A DNA stretch of 64,000 bases from Pseudoalteromonas luteoviolacea S2607 (GTDB taxonomy: Bacteria > Pseudomonadota > Gammaproteobacteria > Enterobacterales > Alteromonadaceae): contig NZ_AUXV01000034.1 in NCBI RefSeq assembly GCF_001625575.1, forward strand, positions 62,001 through 126,000, in the 5' to 3' direction. This document shows, one piece after another, positions 1-9,860 of this stretch. Position 1 is the stretch's first letter, and each line of letters opens with the position of its first letter. The notes under the pieces were generated by a model. That model was given only the letters and a program-made list of their open reading frames with translations, had not been told where the DNA came from and ran no database searches. Position numbers and translations under genes: made by a program.

Positions 1-197
1 TCAATAACAAATTAAACAATTATTAACCAAAAATAACTTAGGCGTTTTTTTGAGCAACGCCCCTCTAGGAGGATTTGATATATGAAAAAAGACAAGGCAG
101 GTGGCAATCAAATTGGGCTCTCTCTCTTGCATACCTTTTAAACACCTTTCTAAAAGGGAAGCCACTACTTTAATATGGACACTCAAAAGCAGGCAAC

Positions 198-230
198 AAA
201 AAACCCTAACATCAAGATGCTAGGGTTTTT
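198..230 (-). terminator. Rho-independent terminator after groEL
   Basis: An inverted repeat with arms of about 15 bases (199-213 and 216-230) has a two-base centre and one G-T wobble. Read on the minus strand it ends in a run of five to six T. It lies 28 bases past the groEL stop, so it most likely ends the groESL transcript. The 197 bases to its left hold no gene I can support. Confidence 0.8.
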
Positions 231-257
231 CTAAAAAGCGATTTAGGCTGATGTTTA

Positions 258-1919
<1,662 letters not shown>

Positions 1920-1967
1920 CTAAATTCTTTTAGTTAAAAGCTACTTTGTTTTATTACAAGCGAGTGC

Positions 1968-2255
1968 TTACTCAACAATACCTAGAATATTGTCTTCACG
2001 CATGATCAGGTACTCTTGACCTTCGATCTTCTCAGTCTTCTCAACGTATGAGCCGAAAAGTACTGTGTCGCCTGCTTTTACTTCTAGCGCTCTTACTTCA
2101 CCACTGTCCAACACGCGGCCGTTACCTACAGCAACAACTTCACCACGAGTTGATTTTTCAGCTGCTGAGCCAGTCAATACGATACCGCCAGCAGATTTAG
2201 TTTCTTCTTCTAGACGCTTAACAATAACGCGATCATGTAAAGGACGAATGTTCAT
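1968..2255 (-). CDS. groS: Co-chaperonin GroES (Hsp10)
   Basis: The 95-residue co-chaperonin forms the heptameric lid that caps GroEL. The start is set at the ATG giving [14 protein letters not shown], the canonical GroES N-terminus, because an AGGAGAA ribosome binding site lies 9-15 bases upstream (2264-2270). A longer reading of ten extra residues is open upstream but has no such support. The mobile-loop region ([12 protein letters not shown]) and the C-terminal EDNILGIVE are intact. It is the first gene of the groESL operon. Confidence 0.98.
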   Translation of the reverse strand: MNIRPLHDRVIVKRLEEETKSAGGIVLTGSAAEKSTRGEVVAVGNGRVLDSGEVRALEVKAGDTVLFGSYVEKTEKIEGQEYLIMREDNILGIVE

Positions 2256-2377
2256 TGATTTAGTTCTCCTAACTTTTCTGAACAAGGACAGAGTAATCTG
2301 TTTACTCAGAGTGAGTCGCGGCCCGACGGTGCGGCGCTCAACGCGACTCTCTGGATTAATTTGTAACTTGCAATTCT

Positions 2378-2405
2378 AGATGGGGGTGGATATTTAAAAC
2401 CCAAG
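2378..2405 (-). promoter_or_regulatory. Sigma-32 (RpoH) heat-shock promoter of groESL
   Basis: On the minus strand the sequence reads CTTGGG, 14 bases, then CCCCATCT. This closely matches the RpoH consensus (CTTGAA, 13-17 bases, CCCCATNT), about 120 bases before the groES ATG. No CIRCE-type inverted repeat was seen, so control is probably by RpoH as in enterobacteria. Confidence 0.8.
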
Positions 2406-2422
2406 AGAAAAATTAAAAAATT

Positions 2423-2956
2423 TTAATCTTTTCTCTGATATTCACCTTCAATCGTCGTGTTTGACTGAGATTCAGATTGCGGGGCTTTGCGTTCAAAAGG
2501 ATCAAACTTTTGCTCTTGAAACGGCGCTTGCGTATCTTGATGTGGTTGCTGTTGGCCAAAGCCTTGGCCAAACATGTTGCCTTGGGCCGAACTTTGCATT
2601 TTCACACTGGCTTGCTCAATTAAGGTTTTAGCAATTTTTTGTCTGATCACTGGGGTCAGTAACATAAAGCCCAACGCGTCTGTCATGATACCCGGCGTCA
2701 TTAAAAACACGCCCGCGATGATCACACATAACCCGGTAAATAAATCTTGGCCGGGTAATTGGCCCGATGCCATTTGTCTTTGCACATTGGAATAGGCGCC
2801 AAGCCCTTGTTGCTTGACTAACTTAGCGCCTAGGATTGCCGTAGCAATAACCAGTGCAATCGTCGCAAATCCACCAATGACATCACTGACCTGGATCAGC
2901 AATGCTATTTCAACAATTGGTACAACAATAAAGAGTAGAAAAAGAACTTTAAACAT
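2423..2956 (-). CDS. fxsA: FxsA family inner-membrane protein
   Basis: The 177-residue protein matches FxsA, an inner-membrane protein whose overproduction in E. coli relieves F-plasmid exclusion of phage T7. Its physiological role is not well defined. The first ~90 residues contain the conserved hydrophobic segments (MFKVLFLLFIVVPIVEIALL at the start, then FATIALVIATAILGAKLV, then FTGLCVIIAGVFLMTPG). The C-terminal third is hydrophilic and Gln-rich, a variable part of the family. The reading frame is open much further upstream, but the start at 2956 is chosen because it begins at the conserved MFKVLFLL and has a GGAGAAT ribosome binding site. It is convergent with nothing and divergent from cutA. 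Confidence 0.93.
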   Translation of the reverse strand: MFKVLFLLFIVVPIVEIALLIQVSDVIGGFATIALVIATAILGAKLVKQQGLGAYSNVQRQMASGQLPGQDLFTGLCVIIAGVFLMTPGIMTDALGFMLLTPVIRQKIAKTLIEQASVKMQSSAQGNMFGQGFGQQQPHQDTQAPFQEQKFDPFERKAPQSESQSNTTIEGEYQRKD

Positions 2957-3196
2957 AGATTCTCCAAATAAACTGAAATAGATGTATGGCTTCTCAGGTC
3001 TAATTTCAAGCTTATAGTCAGCATCCAATAACACTTTGGCTTTCTGTGGGGTGTTCGTCTGGACAACACTTTGTTGTTTAGAGCAAAACCAAGTAGGAAA
3101 GTTCAGAGTATATAAATGCAACTCAACGAGCACACCTTGGGATCCAAGTTGTCTTCCGATACTATATGGGCACAACGAAATAGTCGGCAATATACG

Positions 3197-3517
3197 ATGA
3201 GTACTCCATACAGATTGGTCATGACGACTTGTGATAGCAAAGATAATGCAAAGCACATCGCTGCGCATTTAGTGTTAAATAAATTAGCAGCTTGTGTGAA
3301 CATTTTGCCCCAATTAGAGTCAATCTACATGTGGCAAGGAGAAGTCACACAAAGTGACGAATTTAAATTACTGATCAAAACGAAATCCGCACTGGTTAAT
3401 GAAGTCATTGAAGTGATCCAAACAGAGCATAGTTACGATGTGCCTGAAGTACAGGTCATAGAAATAACCGATGGTGCACAACAATACTTTAACTGGATGG
3501 AAGAGGTACTGAATTAA
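3197..3517 (+). CDS. cutA: Divalent-cation tolerance protein CutA
   Basis: The 106-residue protein is CutA1, a small trimeric cytosolic protein linked genetically to copper tolerance, with unclear biochemistry. Family signatures are the N-terminal VMTTCDSKDNAKHIAAHLV, the ACVNILP segment, SIYMWQGEV and the DEFKLLIKTK strand. The start at 3197 gives the usual family length; the frame is open 27 codons further upstream but that part shows no family similarity. The stop overlaps the start of dsbD by one base (TAATG), so the two are translationally coupled, the same order as cutA-dsbD in enterobacteria. Confidence 0.95.
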   Translation: MSTPYRLVMTTCDSKDNAKHIAAHLVLNKLAACVNILPQLESIYMWQGEVTQSDEFKLLIKTKSALVNEVIEVIQTEHSYDVPEVQVIEITDGAQQYFNWMEEVLN

Positions 3518-5337
3518 TGCGACTGACGACGCTTATTTTTTCTTTTTTTATGCTGCTCTTTATAGGCAGTTTTCAGGCTCAGGCCAATAATAATGTGCTT
3601 GATAGCTTATTGGCACCAAAGCAACAAACATTTTTACCCGTCGATCAAGCCTTTCAGTTCGACTTTGACCAACAGGGCAATGTACTGTTTACTGGTTGGG
3701 ACATTGCGCCAGGTTACTACATTTATAAGCATAAACTCGAGTTTGTAGGCAAAGGGGCAGAGATAAAAGTACCTGAACTTGCAAAAGGCAAAATGATCGA
3801 AGATGAGTTTTTTGGCCGCACAGAAGTGTATTTTGACGAACTTTCAGTGGTTTCTAAGTTGTCAAATGTCGGTCATGACGCCATGGTAAAGGTCCGTTTC
3901 CAGGGCTGTGCTGAAGCTGGGTTGTGTTACCCTCCTGAGATCATTGAAATTCCATTAACAGCATTTGGCGGCCCAAGTGATGATGCAACCGCATCAACAC
4001 CAACTTCAGATACACCGCCGCAGAAAAAACAAATTTCAACGCCGACGGCGCAAAATGACGGCGAATTATCGTTTAATGAACGTTTAGCGCAACAGAGCTT
4101 TGCTGCAAACTTAGGTGCATTCTTCTTAGTGGGCGTGTTGTTGGCATTCACACCATGTGTGTTCCCAATGTTCCCTATTTTGTCTAGTTTGATTGCCGGC
4201 CAAAAGAACTTATCGACCAAAAAGGCCTTCTCTCTTTCTTTTGTCTATGTGCAAGGCATGGCGGTCACATACGCAGCTCTAGGTTTGGTGGTTGCCTATT
4301 TTGGTGGCCATATCCAAGGCTATATTCAACACCCTGCTGTACTAATTAGTTTCAGTATCTTATTCATTATTTTGGCCTTTGCTATGTTTGGCTGGTTCGA
4401 GCTGCGTTTACCGAGTGGCATGATGAGCAAACTCACAGAGATCAGCAATCAACAAAAAGGTGGAAATTATACCGGTGTATTTATGATGGGCGTGCTTTCA
4501 GGCCTTATTGCCAGCCCGTGTACAACTGCGCCACTGTCTGCCGCACTACTTTATGTAGCACAAAGTGGCGACTACCTTGTTGGTGGTTTAACTTTATATG
4601 CATTAAGTTTAGGTATGGGTCTACCGCTGCTATTACTCGGTACGTCTGGCGGCAAATTACTCCCCAAAGCAGGCGGTTGGATGGAGCAAGTTAAAACCTT
4701 ATTCGGTTTCTTGATGCTCTTTGTCCCCCTTATTTTACTTGAGCGTATTTTAGACTTCGACATCATTGTGATTCTGGCGTCGGTGCTTGCCATTGCCACT
4801 GCGTTATATTTGCACTACTGGCAGAGTGGCCAACAACAAGGCAAAGGCAAAACAATTTTGTGGGCAATGTCCATGACGCTGTTTGTCACTGCCTTTTTAA
4901 TGGCTCAGTCAGTCCTATTCAAACAGCCTATTTCTCAAACGACGGTGGTCAACACACAACTTGAAGAGAAGAAGTTTAGACTGATAGAAGGACTAGATGG
5001 TCTCAATACTGAGGTTGCAAAAGCCAACCAGCAGGGTCAGATTGCCGTTGTCGATCTTTATGCGGACTGGTGTGTCGCGTGTAAAGAATTTGAGAAATAT
5101 ACTTTCCCAGAAACTGAAGTACAAAAAGAGTTTCAACATTTTGAGTTATTAAAGCTGGATCTGACAGAAAGTAACGATACAACATTTGAGATCATGGACC
5201 ATTTCACGGTCTTTGGTTTACCAAGTATGTTGTTCTTCGACAAACAAGGTAATGAAATCCCTGAACTTCGCGTAACTGGCTTTATGAACGCCGAAGACTT
5301 TGCCGAACACTTACGTAAAGTGCGCGATTACCAGTAA
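3517..5337 (+). CDS. dsbD: Thiol:disulfide interchange protein DsbD
   Basis: This 606-residue inner-membrane protein passes reducing electrons from cytosolic thioredoxin to periplasmic DsbC, DsbG and CcmG. A signal peptide (residues 1-23, ending QAQA) precedes the periplasmic alpha domain with its redox pair Cys131 and Cys137. The eight-helix beta domain has Cys214 in FTPCVFPM and Cys335 in ASPCTTAP. The C-terminal thioredoxin-like gamma domain carries the Cys519-Val-Ala-Cys522 active site in DWCVACKEF. All six catalytic cysteines are present, so the protein should be functional. It overlaps cutA by one base and is followed by a hairpin at 5356. Confidence 0.98.
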   Translation: MRLTTLIFSFFMLLFIGSFQAQANNNVLDSLLAPKQQTFLPVDQAFQFDFDQQGNVLFTGWDIAPGYYIYKHKLEFVGKGAEIKVPELAKGKMIEDEFFGRTEVYFDELSVVSKLSNVGHDAMVKVRFQGCAEAGLCYPPEIIEIPLTAFGGPSDDATASTPTSDTPPQKKQISTPTAQNDGELSFNERLAQQSFAANLGAFFLVGVLLAFTPCVFPMFPILSSLIAGQKNLSTKKAFSLSFVYVQGMAVTYAALGLVVAYFGGHIQGYIQHPAVLISFSILFIILAFAMFGWFELRLPSGMMSKLTEISNQQKGGNYTGVFMMGVLSGLIASPCTTAPLSAALLYVAQSGDYLVGGLTLYALSLGMGLPLLLLGTSGGKLLPKAGGWMEQVKTLFGFLMLFVPLILLERILDFDIIVILASVLAIATALYLHYWQSGQQQGKGKTILWAMSMTLFVTAFLMAQSVLFKQPISQTTVVNTQLEEKKFRLIEGLDGLNTEVAKANQQGQIAVVDLYADWCVACKEFEKYTFPETEVQKEFQHFELLKLDLTESNDTTFEIMDHFTVFGLPSMLFFDKQGNEIPELRVTGFMNAEDFAEHLRKVRDYQ

Positions 5338-5355
5338 ATTCCTCTCCCCTCCTCA

Positions 5356-5386
5356 CGCCTACTTGAGTTTAACCATCAAGTAGGCG
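5356..5386 (+). terminator. Hairpin after dsbD, probable terminator
   Basis: A perfect 11-bp stem (5356-5366 with 5376-5386) encloses a nine-base loop, 18 bases after the dsbD stop. The downstream tract is only ACACTTTAT, so it is a weak intrinsic terminator or an mRNA-stabilising hairpin. Confidence 0.55.
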
Positions 5387-5414
5387 ACACTTTATGTCTG
5401 ATTAGACCAGTATT

Positions 5415-5445
5415 TTGCTGCTATTTACCTCGAACACTCTATAAT
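5415..5445 (+). promoter_or_regulatory. Candidate sigma-70 promoter for aroQ-accBC
   Basis: A perfect TATAAT -10 box (5440-5445) has TTGCTG (5415-5420) 19 bases upstream, slightly longer than the best spacing. It lies about 110 bases before the aroQ start, just after the dsbD hairpin. Confidence 0.5.
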
Positions 5446-5554
5446 AGTTCACGAACGTGAGAAATATTTGCTATTTATCGCGCAAGCGCTTAAGTTAGGC
5501 AAAGCAAAAGACGAAAAGTCGGTTTATTTCCCATTTAAAGGAATTTCACGCATT

Positions 5555-6016
5555 ATGTCAGCAAATTTTAAGGTTTTAGTACTAAATGGCCCCAATTTGA
5601 ATATGTTAGGGCGACGCGAGCCAGATAAATATGGCACACAAACCTTAGCTGAGATAATGCAGTCACTGGTAAAGTGCGCAGAACAACATGATGTGACGCT
5701 GACTCATTTTCAAAGCAACAGTGAAGCTGAGCTGATTAATACTATCCACGATCATTATGACAAAGTGGACTGCATTATTATTAACCCAGCTGCTTTCACG
5801 CACACGAGTATCGCAATGCGCGATGCGTTGCTCAGTATCAGCGTTCCATTTTACGAGGTGCATATTTCTAATGTGCACGCACGCGAGCCATTTCGTCACA
5901 CATCATACTTTTCGGATGTGGCGAAAGGCGTAATATGTGGATTAGGTGCAACTGGCTATCAAGCCGCACTGCTGGCAGCTATTGACCAGTTGCGCAACCA
6001 AAATAACTCAAATTAA
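5555..6016 (+). CDS. aroQ: 3-dehydroquinate dehydratase, type II
   Basis: The 153-residue cytosolic enzyme catalyses the third step of the shikimate pathway, dehydrating 3-dehydroquinate to 3-dehydroshikimate. Type II signatures are [18 protein letters not shown] at the N-terminus (catalytic Arg and Tyr on the lid), [19 protein letters not shown] and [15 protein letters not shown]. The start at 5555 is favoured over the 29-codon longer frame because it gives the family length and is preceded by AAAGGA (5537-5542). It is followed by accB after 19 bases, the common aroQ-accB-accC order of gammaproteobacteria. Confidence 0.97.
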   Translation: MSANFKVLVLNGPNLNMLGRREPDKYGTQTLAEIMQSLVKCAEQHDVTLTHFQSNSEAELINTIHDHYDKVDCIIINPAAFTHTSIAMRDALLSISVPFYEVHISNVHAREPFRHTSYFSDVAKGVICGLGATGYQAALLAAIDQLRNQNNSN

Positions 6017-6035
6017 CTAACAGGCGGGCCAAGTT

Positions 6036-6497
6036 ATGGATATTCGCAAGATTAAAAAGCTAATCGAACTAGTAGAAGAATCAGGTATTGCAGAGCTAGA
6101 AATCACCGAAGGTGAAGAGTCAGTACGTATCAATCGTCACAGCAGCGCGCCTGTTGTAGCTCAACCTCAACAATTTGCTGTACCTGCGCCAATGGCGGCA
6201 CCTGCTGCAGCGCCTGCGGCACCGGCTGCTGAAGCGCCTGCAGCTGAAGCGGCAACGCCAGCAGGTCACCAAGTTAAGTCTCCAATGGTTGGTACTTTCT
6301 ACTCTGCATCTTCTCCAACTGCAGCGGCATACGTTGAAGTAGGCGCTAAAGTAAATGTTGGCGACACACTTTGTATCGTTGAAGCGATGAAGATGATGAA
6401 CCAGATCGAGTCTGACAAGGCAGGTACTGTTAAAGCTATCCTAGTTGAAAACGGCGAGCCAGTTGAGTTTGATCAACCTCTATTCATCATCGAATAA
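6036..6497 (+). CDS. accB: Biotin carboxyl carrier protein of acetyl-CoA carboxylase
   Basis: This 153-residue protein carries the biotin of acetyl-CoA carboxylase, which makes malonyl-CoA for fatty acid synthesis and, here, also for the PKS module of the nearby assembly line. Residues 1-35 are the N-terminal dimerisation part, residues ~50-75 are an Ala-Pro-rich flexible linker, and the C-terminal biotinyl domain has the VEAMKMMN motif with biotinylated Lys119. The length is typical. It is in one operon with aroQ and accC (20-base gap). Confidence 0.98.
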   Translation: MDIRKIKKLIELVEESGIAELEITEGEESVRINRHSSAPVVAQPQQFAVPAPMAAPAAAPAAPAAEAPAAEAATPAGHQVKSPMVGTFYSASSPTAAAYVEVGAKVNVGDTLCIVEAMKMMNQIESDKAGTVKAILVENGEPVEFDQPLFIIE

Positions 6498-6517
6498 TCC
6501 CCAAGAAGGCAAACACT

Positions 6518-7858
6518 ATGTTAGATAAAGTAGTCATTGCAAACCGAGGTGAGATTGCACTTCGCGTATTGCGTGCCTGCAAGGAGCTTGGGATTAAAAC
6601 GGTTGCTGTGCACTCAACAGCTGACCGTGACCTTAAACACGTTCTACTTGCAGACGAAACAATTTGTATCGGTAAACCAGCAGCTGCTGAAAGTTACCTT
6701 GATATTCCTCGCATTATCGCTGCGGCAGAAGTAACTGACGCGGTTGCTATCCACCCAGGATACGGTTTCCTATCAGAAAACGCTGACTTTGCAGATCAAG
6801 TTGAGCAAAGCGGTTTTATCTTTATCGGTCCTAAAGGCGATACTATCCGCCTGATGGGTGACAAAGTTTCTGCAATCGAAGCGATGCGTAAAGCCGGCGT
6901 ACCTTGTGTACCTGGTTCTGATGGTCCACTGACTGAAGATAACGAGCGCAACGTACAGATCGCAAAGCGTATCGGTTACCCAGTTATCATCAAGGCAGCA
7001 GGCGGCGGCGGTGGTCGTGGTATGCGTGTTGTTCGCTCTGAAGATGAGCTACTGGATTCAATCGCTCTTACCCAAACAGAAGCACAGCAGTTCTTTGGTA
7101 ATGGCATGGTATACATGGAGAAATTCCTTGAAAACCCACGCCACATCGAAGTACAAGTACTTGCTGATGGTCAAGGTAATGCGATTCACTTAGGTGAGCG
7201 TGATTGTTCAATGCAGCGCCGCCACCAAAAAGTAGTGGAAGAAGCACCAGCACCAGGCATTACAGCAGAAATGCGTAAGTTCATCGGTGACCGTTGTACA
7301 CGCGCATGTATCGAAATCGGTTATCGTGGTGCAGGTACATTCGAATTCCTATACGAAAATGGCGAATTCTACTTCATCGAAATGAACACGCGTATTCAGG
7401 TTGAGCACCCAGTAACAGAAATGGTAACTGGTGTAGATCTAATCAAAGAGCAATTAAAGATTGCCGCGGGTCAGCCTCTGTCAATCACACAAGATGACGT
7501 TGTAATCAAAGGCCACGCGATTGAGTGCCGTATTAACGCTGAAGATCCTGAGTCATTCATTCCGTCTCCGGGTAAAATCACGCGTTTCCACCCAGCAGGT
7601 GGTCTAGGTATTCGTTGGGACAGCCACATTTACGCTGACTACACGGTGCCACCGCACTACGATTCAATGATTGGTAAACTGATCACTTACGGTGAAAACC
7701 GTGATGTTGCGATTGCTCGTGCACGCAACGCGCTAAATGAGCTTGTGATTGACGGTATTAAGACAAATACGCCGTTACATCAAAAGATCCTAGCGGATGA
7801 AAACTTCCAAAATGGTGGCACAAACATCCACTATCTAGAGAAGAAGCTCGGTCTTTAA
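6518..7858 (+). CDS. accC: Biotin carboxylase subunit of acetyl-CoA carboxylase
   Basis: The 446-residue ATP-grasp enzyme carboxylates the biotin on AccB with bicarbonate and ATP. Visible signatures are the N-terminal [20 protein letters not shown], the Gly-rich ATP loop [14 protein letters not shown] (about residues 159-172), the [19 protein letters not shown] segment, and the catalytic [18 protein letters not shown]. Length and motifs are complete. It ends the aroQ-accB-accC operon and is followed within 15 bases by an intrinsic terminator. Confidence 0.99.
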   Translation: MLDKVVIANRGEIALRVLRACKELGIKTVAVHSTADRDLKHVLLADETICIGKPAAAESYLDIPRIIAAAEVTDAVAIHPGYGFLSENADFADQVEQSGFIFIGPKGDTIRLMGDKVSAIEAMRKAGVPCVPGSDGPLTEDNERNVQIAKRIGYPVIIKAAGGGGGRGMRVVRSEDELLDSIALTQTEAQQFFGNGMVYMEKFLENPRHIEVQVLADGQGNAIHLGERDCSMQRRHQKVVEEAPAPGITAEMRKFIGDRCTRACIEIGYRGAGTFEFLYENGEFYFIEMNTRIQVEHPVTEMVTGVDLIKEQLKIAAGQPLSITQDDVVIKGHAIECRINAEDPESFIPSPGKITRFHPAGGLGIRWDSHIYADYTVPPHYDSMIGKLITYGENRDVAIARARNALNELVIDGIKTNTPLHQKILADENFQNGGTNIHYLEKKLGL

Positions 7859-7871
7859 GACACAGTAGCTA

Positions 7872-7900
7872 AAAAAGCCGGTCACCCCGGCTTTTTCTTT
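7872..7900 (+). terminator. Rho-independent terminator after accC
   Basis: A stem AAAAAGCCGG / CCGGCTTTTT (7872-7881 with 7887-7896) has a five-base loop and a following TTTTTCTTT tract. It is a textbook intrinsic terminator for the accBC transcript. Confidence 0.9.
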
Positions 7901-7972
7901 ATTCGGAACTTATCCGTTTGCCTTTTTATTAATCAATTGAACAAGATAAGCTAGATTTTTCGGCTTTAGCTA

Positions 7973-8001
7973 GTGACAAGTGTTTAAAAAGTTCATATAC
8001 T
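7973..8001 (+). promoter_or_regulatory. Promoter of tRNA-Ile2
   Basis: GTGACA (7973-7978), 17 bases, then TATACT (7996-8001), followed by a GC-rich discriminator (GCCAGCGC) typical of stable-RNA promoters under stringent control. The mature tRNA begins about 36 bases after the expected start point. Confidence 0.75.
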
Positions 8002-8043
8002 GCCAGCGCTTCAAAAGATTGTTTTAACACAATCGAAAAAAAT

Positions 8044-8120
8044 GGCCCTATAGCTCAGTTGGTTAGAGCACCCGACTCATAATCGGTAGGTCCCTGGTTC
8101 GAGTCCAGGTGGGGCCACCA
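8044..8120 (+). tRNA. tRNA with anticodon CAT, probably tRNA-Ile2 (lysidine-modified)
   Basis: A full cloverleaf of 77 bases including an encoded CCA is seen: acceptor GGCCCTA/TGGGGCC with one T-G pair, D-arm GCTC/GAGC, anticodon arm CCGA-CTCATAA-TCGG, T-arm CCTGG-TTCGAGT-CCAGG. The anticodon CAT can be initiator Met, elongator Met or Ile2. The GGCCC acceptor resembles Ile2 (ileX type) of E. coli rather than elongator Met (GGCTACG), so Ile2 is preferred. A tilS-dependent modification would be needed for AUA decoding. Confidence 0.9.
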
Positions 8121-8308
8121 TTTTTCTCAATGATTCTCATACTTTACAATCCCTTTATCTGAGCCACTTAGTGTCAAATAACAAGATTTGCAGTGTCTAA
8201 ACGCTTTGAACTATTGCAGCCAGTCAATATAAACAGGGCCAATACAATCAAAATGATACGAATTGACCCTAGTACTCTCTATTTTACTGTCACATGTGAA
8301 TACCGTAC

Positions 8309-8509
8309 TTAAGGCTCGATGCACCCGCTATAGTTCGGAAGTCCGTCAGCAGGCTTTTTCCCTTTGTGCGTACCTGAACCGCCGCGAACTTTATGCAAAG
8401 TTGCCCAATTCAGCGTATTCGCTTGAGTTAAAGTTGGTGCGTTAACTTGTTTTGACGCCACAGATAATTTTTGCAATAGCGATGTGGTTAGCGAGAATAG
8501 AACTTTCAT
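8309..8509 (-). CDS. Small peptide, possible double-glycine-type precursor
   Basis: A 66-residue frame of unknown function is preceded by a strong ribosome binding site (AAAGGGGGG, 8 bases before the ATG), which is the main reason to believe it is translated. The first ~40 residues are polar and helical in character (MKVLFSLTTSLLQKLSVASK), then comes a VRGGSGTHKGKK stretch and a short tail ending NYSGCIEP with a single Cys. This shape, a leader ending in Gly-Gly followed by a small Gly/Lys-rich core, recalls small secreted or ribosomally made peptides common in Pseudoalteromonas-type genomes. The adjacent ABC exporter lacks a C39 peptidase. It is the last gene on the minus strand of the biosynthetic region. 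No family is assigned. Confidence 0.5.
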   Translation of the reverse strand: MKVLFSLTTSLLQKLSVASKQVNAPTLTQANTLNWATLHKVRGGSGTHKGKKPADGLPNYSGCIEP

Positions 8510-8675
8510 AGACCCCCCTTTACGATGCCTTTTTAGTTTCTATTTTATTAATTCTACCTCTTTCATCTTACGCAAAAGATTGGATAAAGCCATACAAGGA
8601 TACTGACCAATTGGCAAACGCGTCAGTTCCTTATGCGGCTTTATTTGTGGACACTTAAATCATCAAGTGCGTTAA

Positions 8676-9860
8676 TTACTTTAAATACTCCATTGGCTCA
8701 CCTGTTTGCTCTGATCTGTCCGAGAGTGTTTTATCTGGCTGGCGTAAATCTGGTTTTATCTTATGGCCAAACTTGTCCACGCTATTGAGGTACTCATCTT
8801 TTTCATCTACTTCAGACTTAAGCTCTCCTGGTTTGTGGGTCTCTTTAAAGCGGGCATTTTCGTGCGTGAGGCTACTTTCAGTATTGAGTATGAGCGGCAG
8901 ACCATCTTTGCCGCTACCAATTACCACAACTTTCGCATTGTTTGACTTAGCAAGCTCTATGGTTGCTTCAATACCTCGCCATTTTAGGTAGGCTTCAGAA
9001 ATGCCATCACTGACCATCTCTTGAAATAATGCGATCCCTTTAGCCTCTTCTTCTTTGCGCATGGCTTCTTTTTTCGCAACTTCGACACGCATTTTGTACT
9101 CTTCCAAAATGTAGTTTTGGTTCACTTTGGAAATGATCGCGCTGTGTACTTTATCTGGTAAATCAACACGCTTTATCAATACGTCGTCTAGGTTTACCAA
9201 ATGATGGCCCGACATGGTTTTAGCTTCTTGGCGTAACATGGACTTTTCCTTGAGTTCTAGCTCATTGAGCACCTGCCCTAGCAGCTCTTCTTGCACCTCT
9301 TTACGTTGGTTGCCATAAACCTGTTCGGCATCATATTGAGACACGATCATACGCACCCCAGAGCTTACTTCGGGTAGAATTATTTCATCCACATAATTAG
9401 GACCAACCAATTTATGGAGGTATGGAATAAATTCTACTTCTGGGCGGTAACGTACAGTAATATCCAGCGTTATACGCAAACCTTCTTTGGTAATGGCATA
9501 CACATTGGTATGCGCTGTTTGATAGCGACTAGAATAAATCGTTAAGGTGTCCCAAGGGAAAACAAGTACCGTCCCTTCTTGCAATGGCTCCTGTAAATAG
9601 GTACCACCCGCAAAACGCTTCCACAGCACCCCAACTTCGCCCGAGTCCACCTTAATAAATATGACGGGAATGAGCGCAATTACGATAAAAATACTAATCA
9701 ATAGTGTAAGACCCGCGCGAAAACGCCAGGATAGTATCCGCCGTCTCAACTTAGGTTGGTAGCGCTTGAGCAAGCGCATCAATAAATTAGATAGAATAAT
9801 CGCCAATAAGGCACTAATAATTATCGTCAGTGTAATATCTGAAGGGAGTATGACGTTCAT
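8676..9860 (-). CDS. SPFH/band-7 (prohibitin-like) membrane protein
   Basis: The 394-residue protein has two N-terminal membrane segments (about residues 10-30 and 48-72), then an SPFH/band-7 domain (about 72-270) opening with VDSGEVGVLWKRFAGGTY, and an acidic/basic helical stretch (EEYKMRVEVAKKEAMRKEEEAKG) that should form a coiled coil, then a hydrophilic tail. Prohibitin-like proteins scaffold membrane microdomains and often protect or organise membrane complexes. Its ATG overlaps the stop of the ABC transporter gene in ATGA, so the two are translationally coupled; a role in organising or protecting the exporter at the membrane is an inference from this context. Confidence 0.85.
   Translation of the reverse strand: MNVILPSDITLTIIISALLAIILSNLLMRLLKRYQPKLRRRILSWRFRAGLTLLISIFIVIALIPVIFIKVDSGEVGVLWKRFAGGTYLQEPLQEGTVLVFPWDTLTIYSSRYQTAHTNVYAITKEGLRITLDITVRYRPEVEFIPYLHKLVGPNYVDEIILPEVSSGVRMIVSQYDAEQVYGNQRKEVQEELLGQVLNELELKEKSMLRQEAKTMSGHHLVNLDDVLIKRVDLPDKVHSAIISKVNQNYILEEYKMRVEVAKKEAMRKEEEAKGIALFQEMVSDGISEAYLKWRGIEATIELAKSNNAKVVVIGSGKDGLPLILNTESSLTHENARFKETHKPGELKSEVDEKDEYLNSVDKFGHKIKPDLRQPDKTLSDRSEQTGEPMEYLK

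Noticed and set aside
1..186. Open frame of 61 codons on the minus strand at the left edge
   Set aside because: No ribosome binding site, no family character and no support beyond being open; it lies after the groEL terminator.
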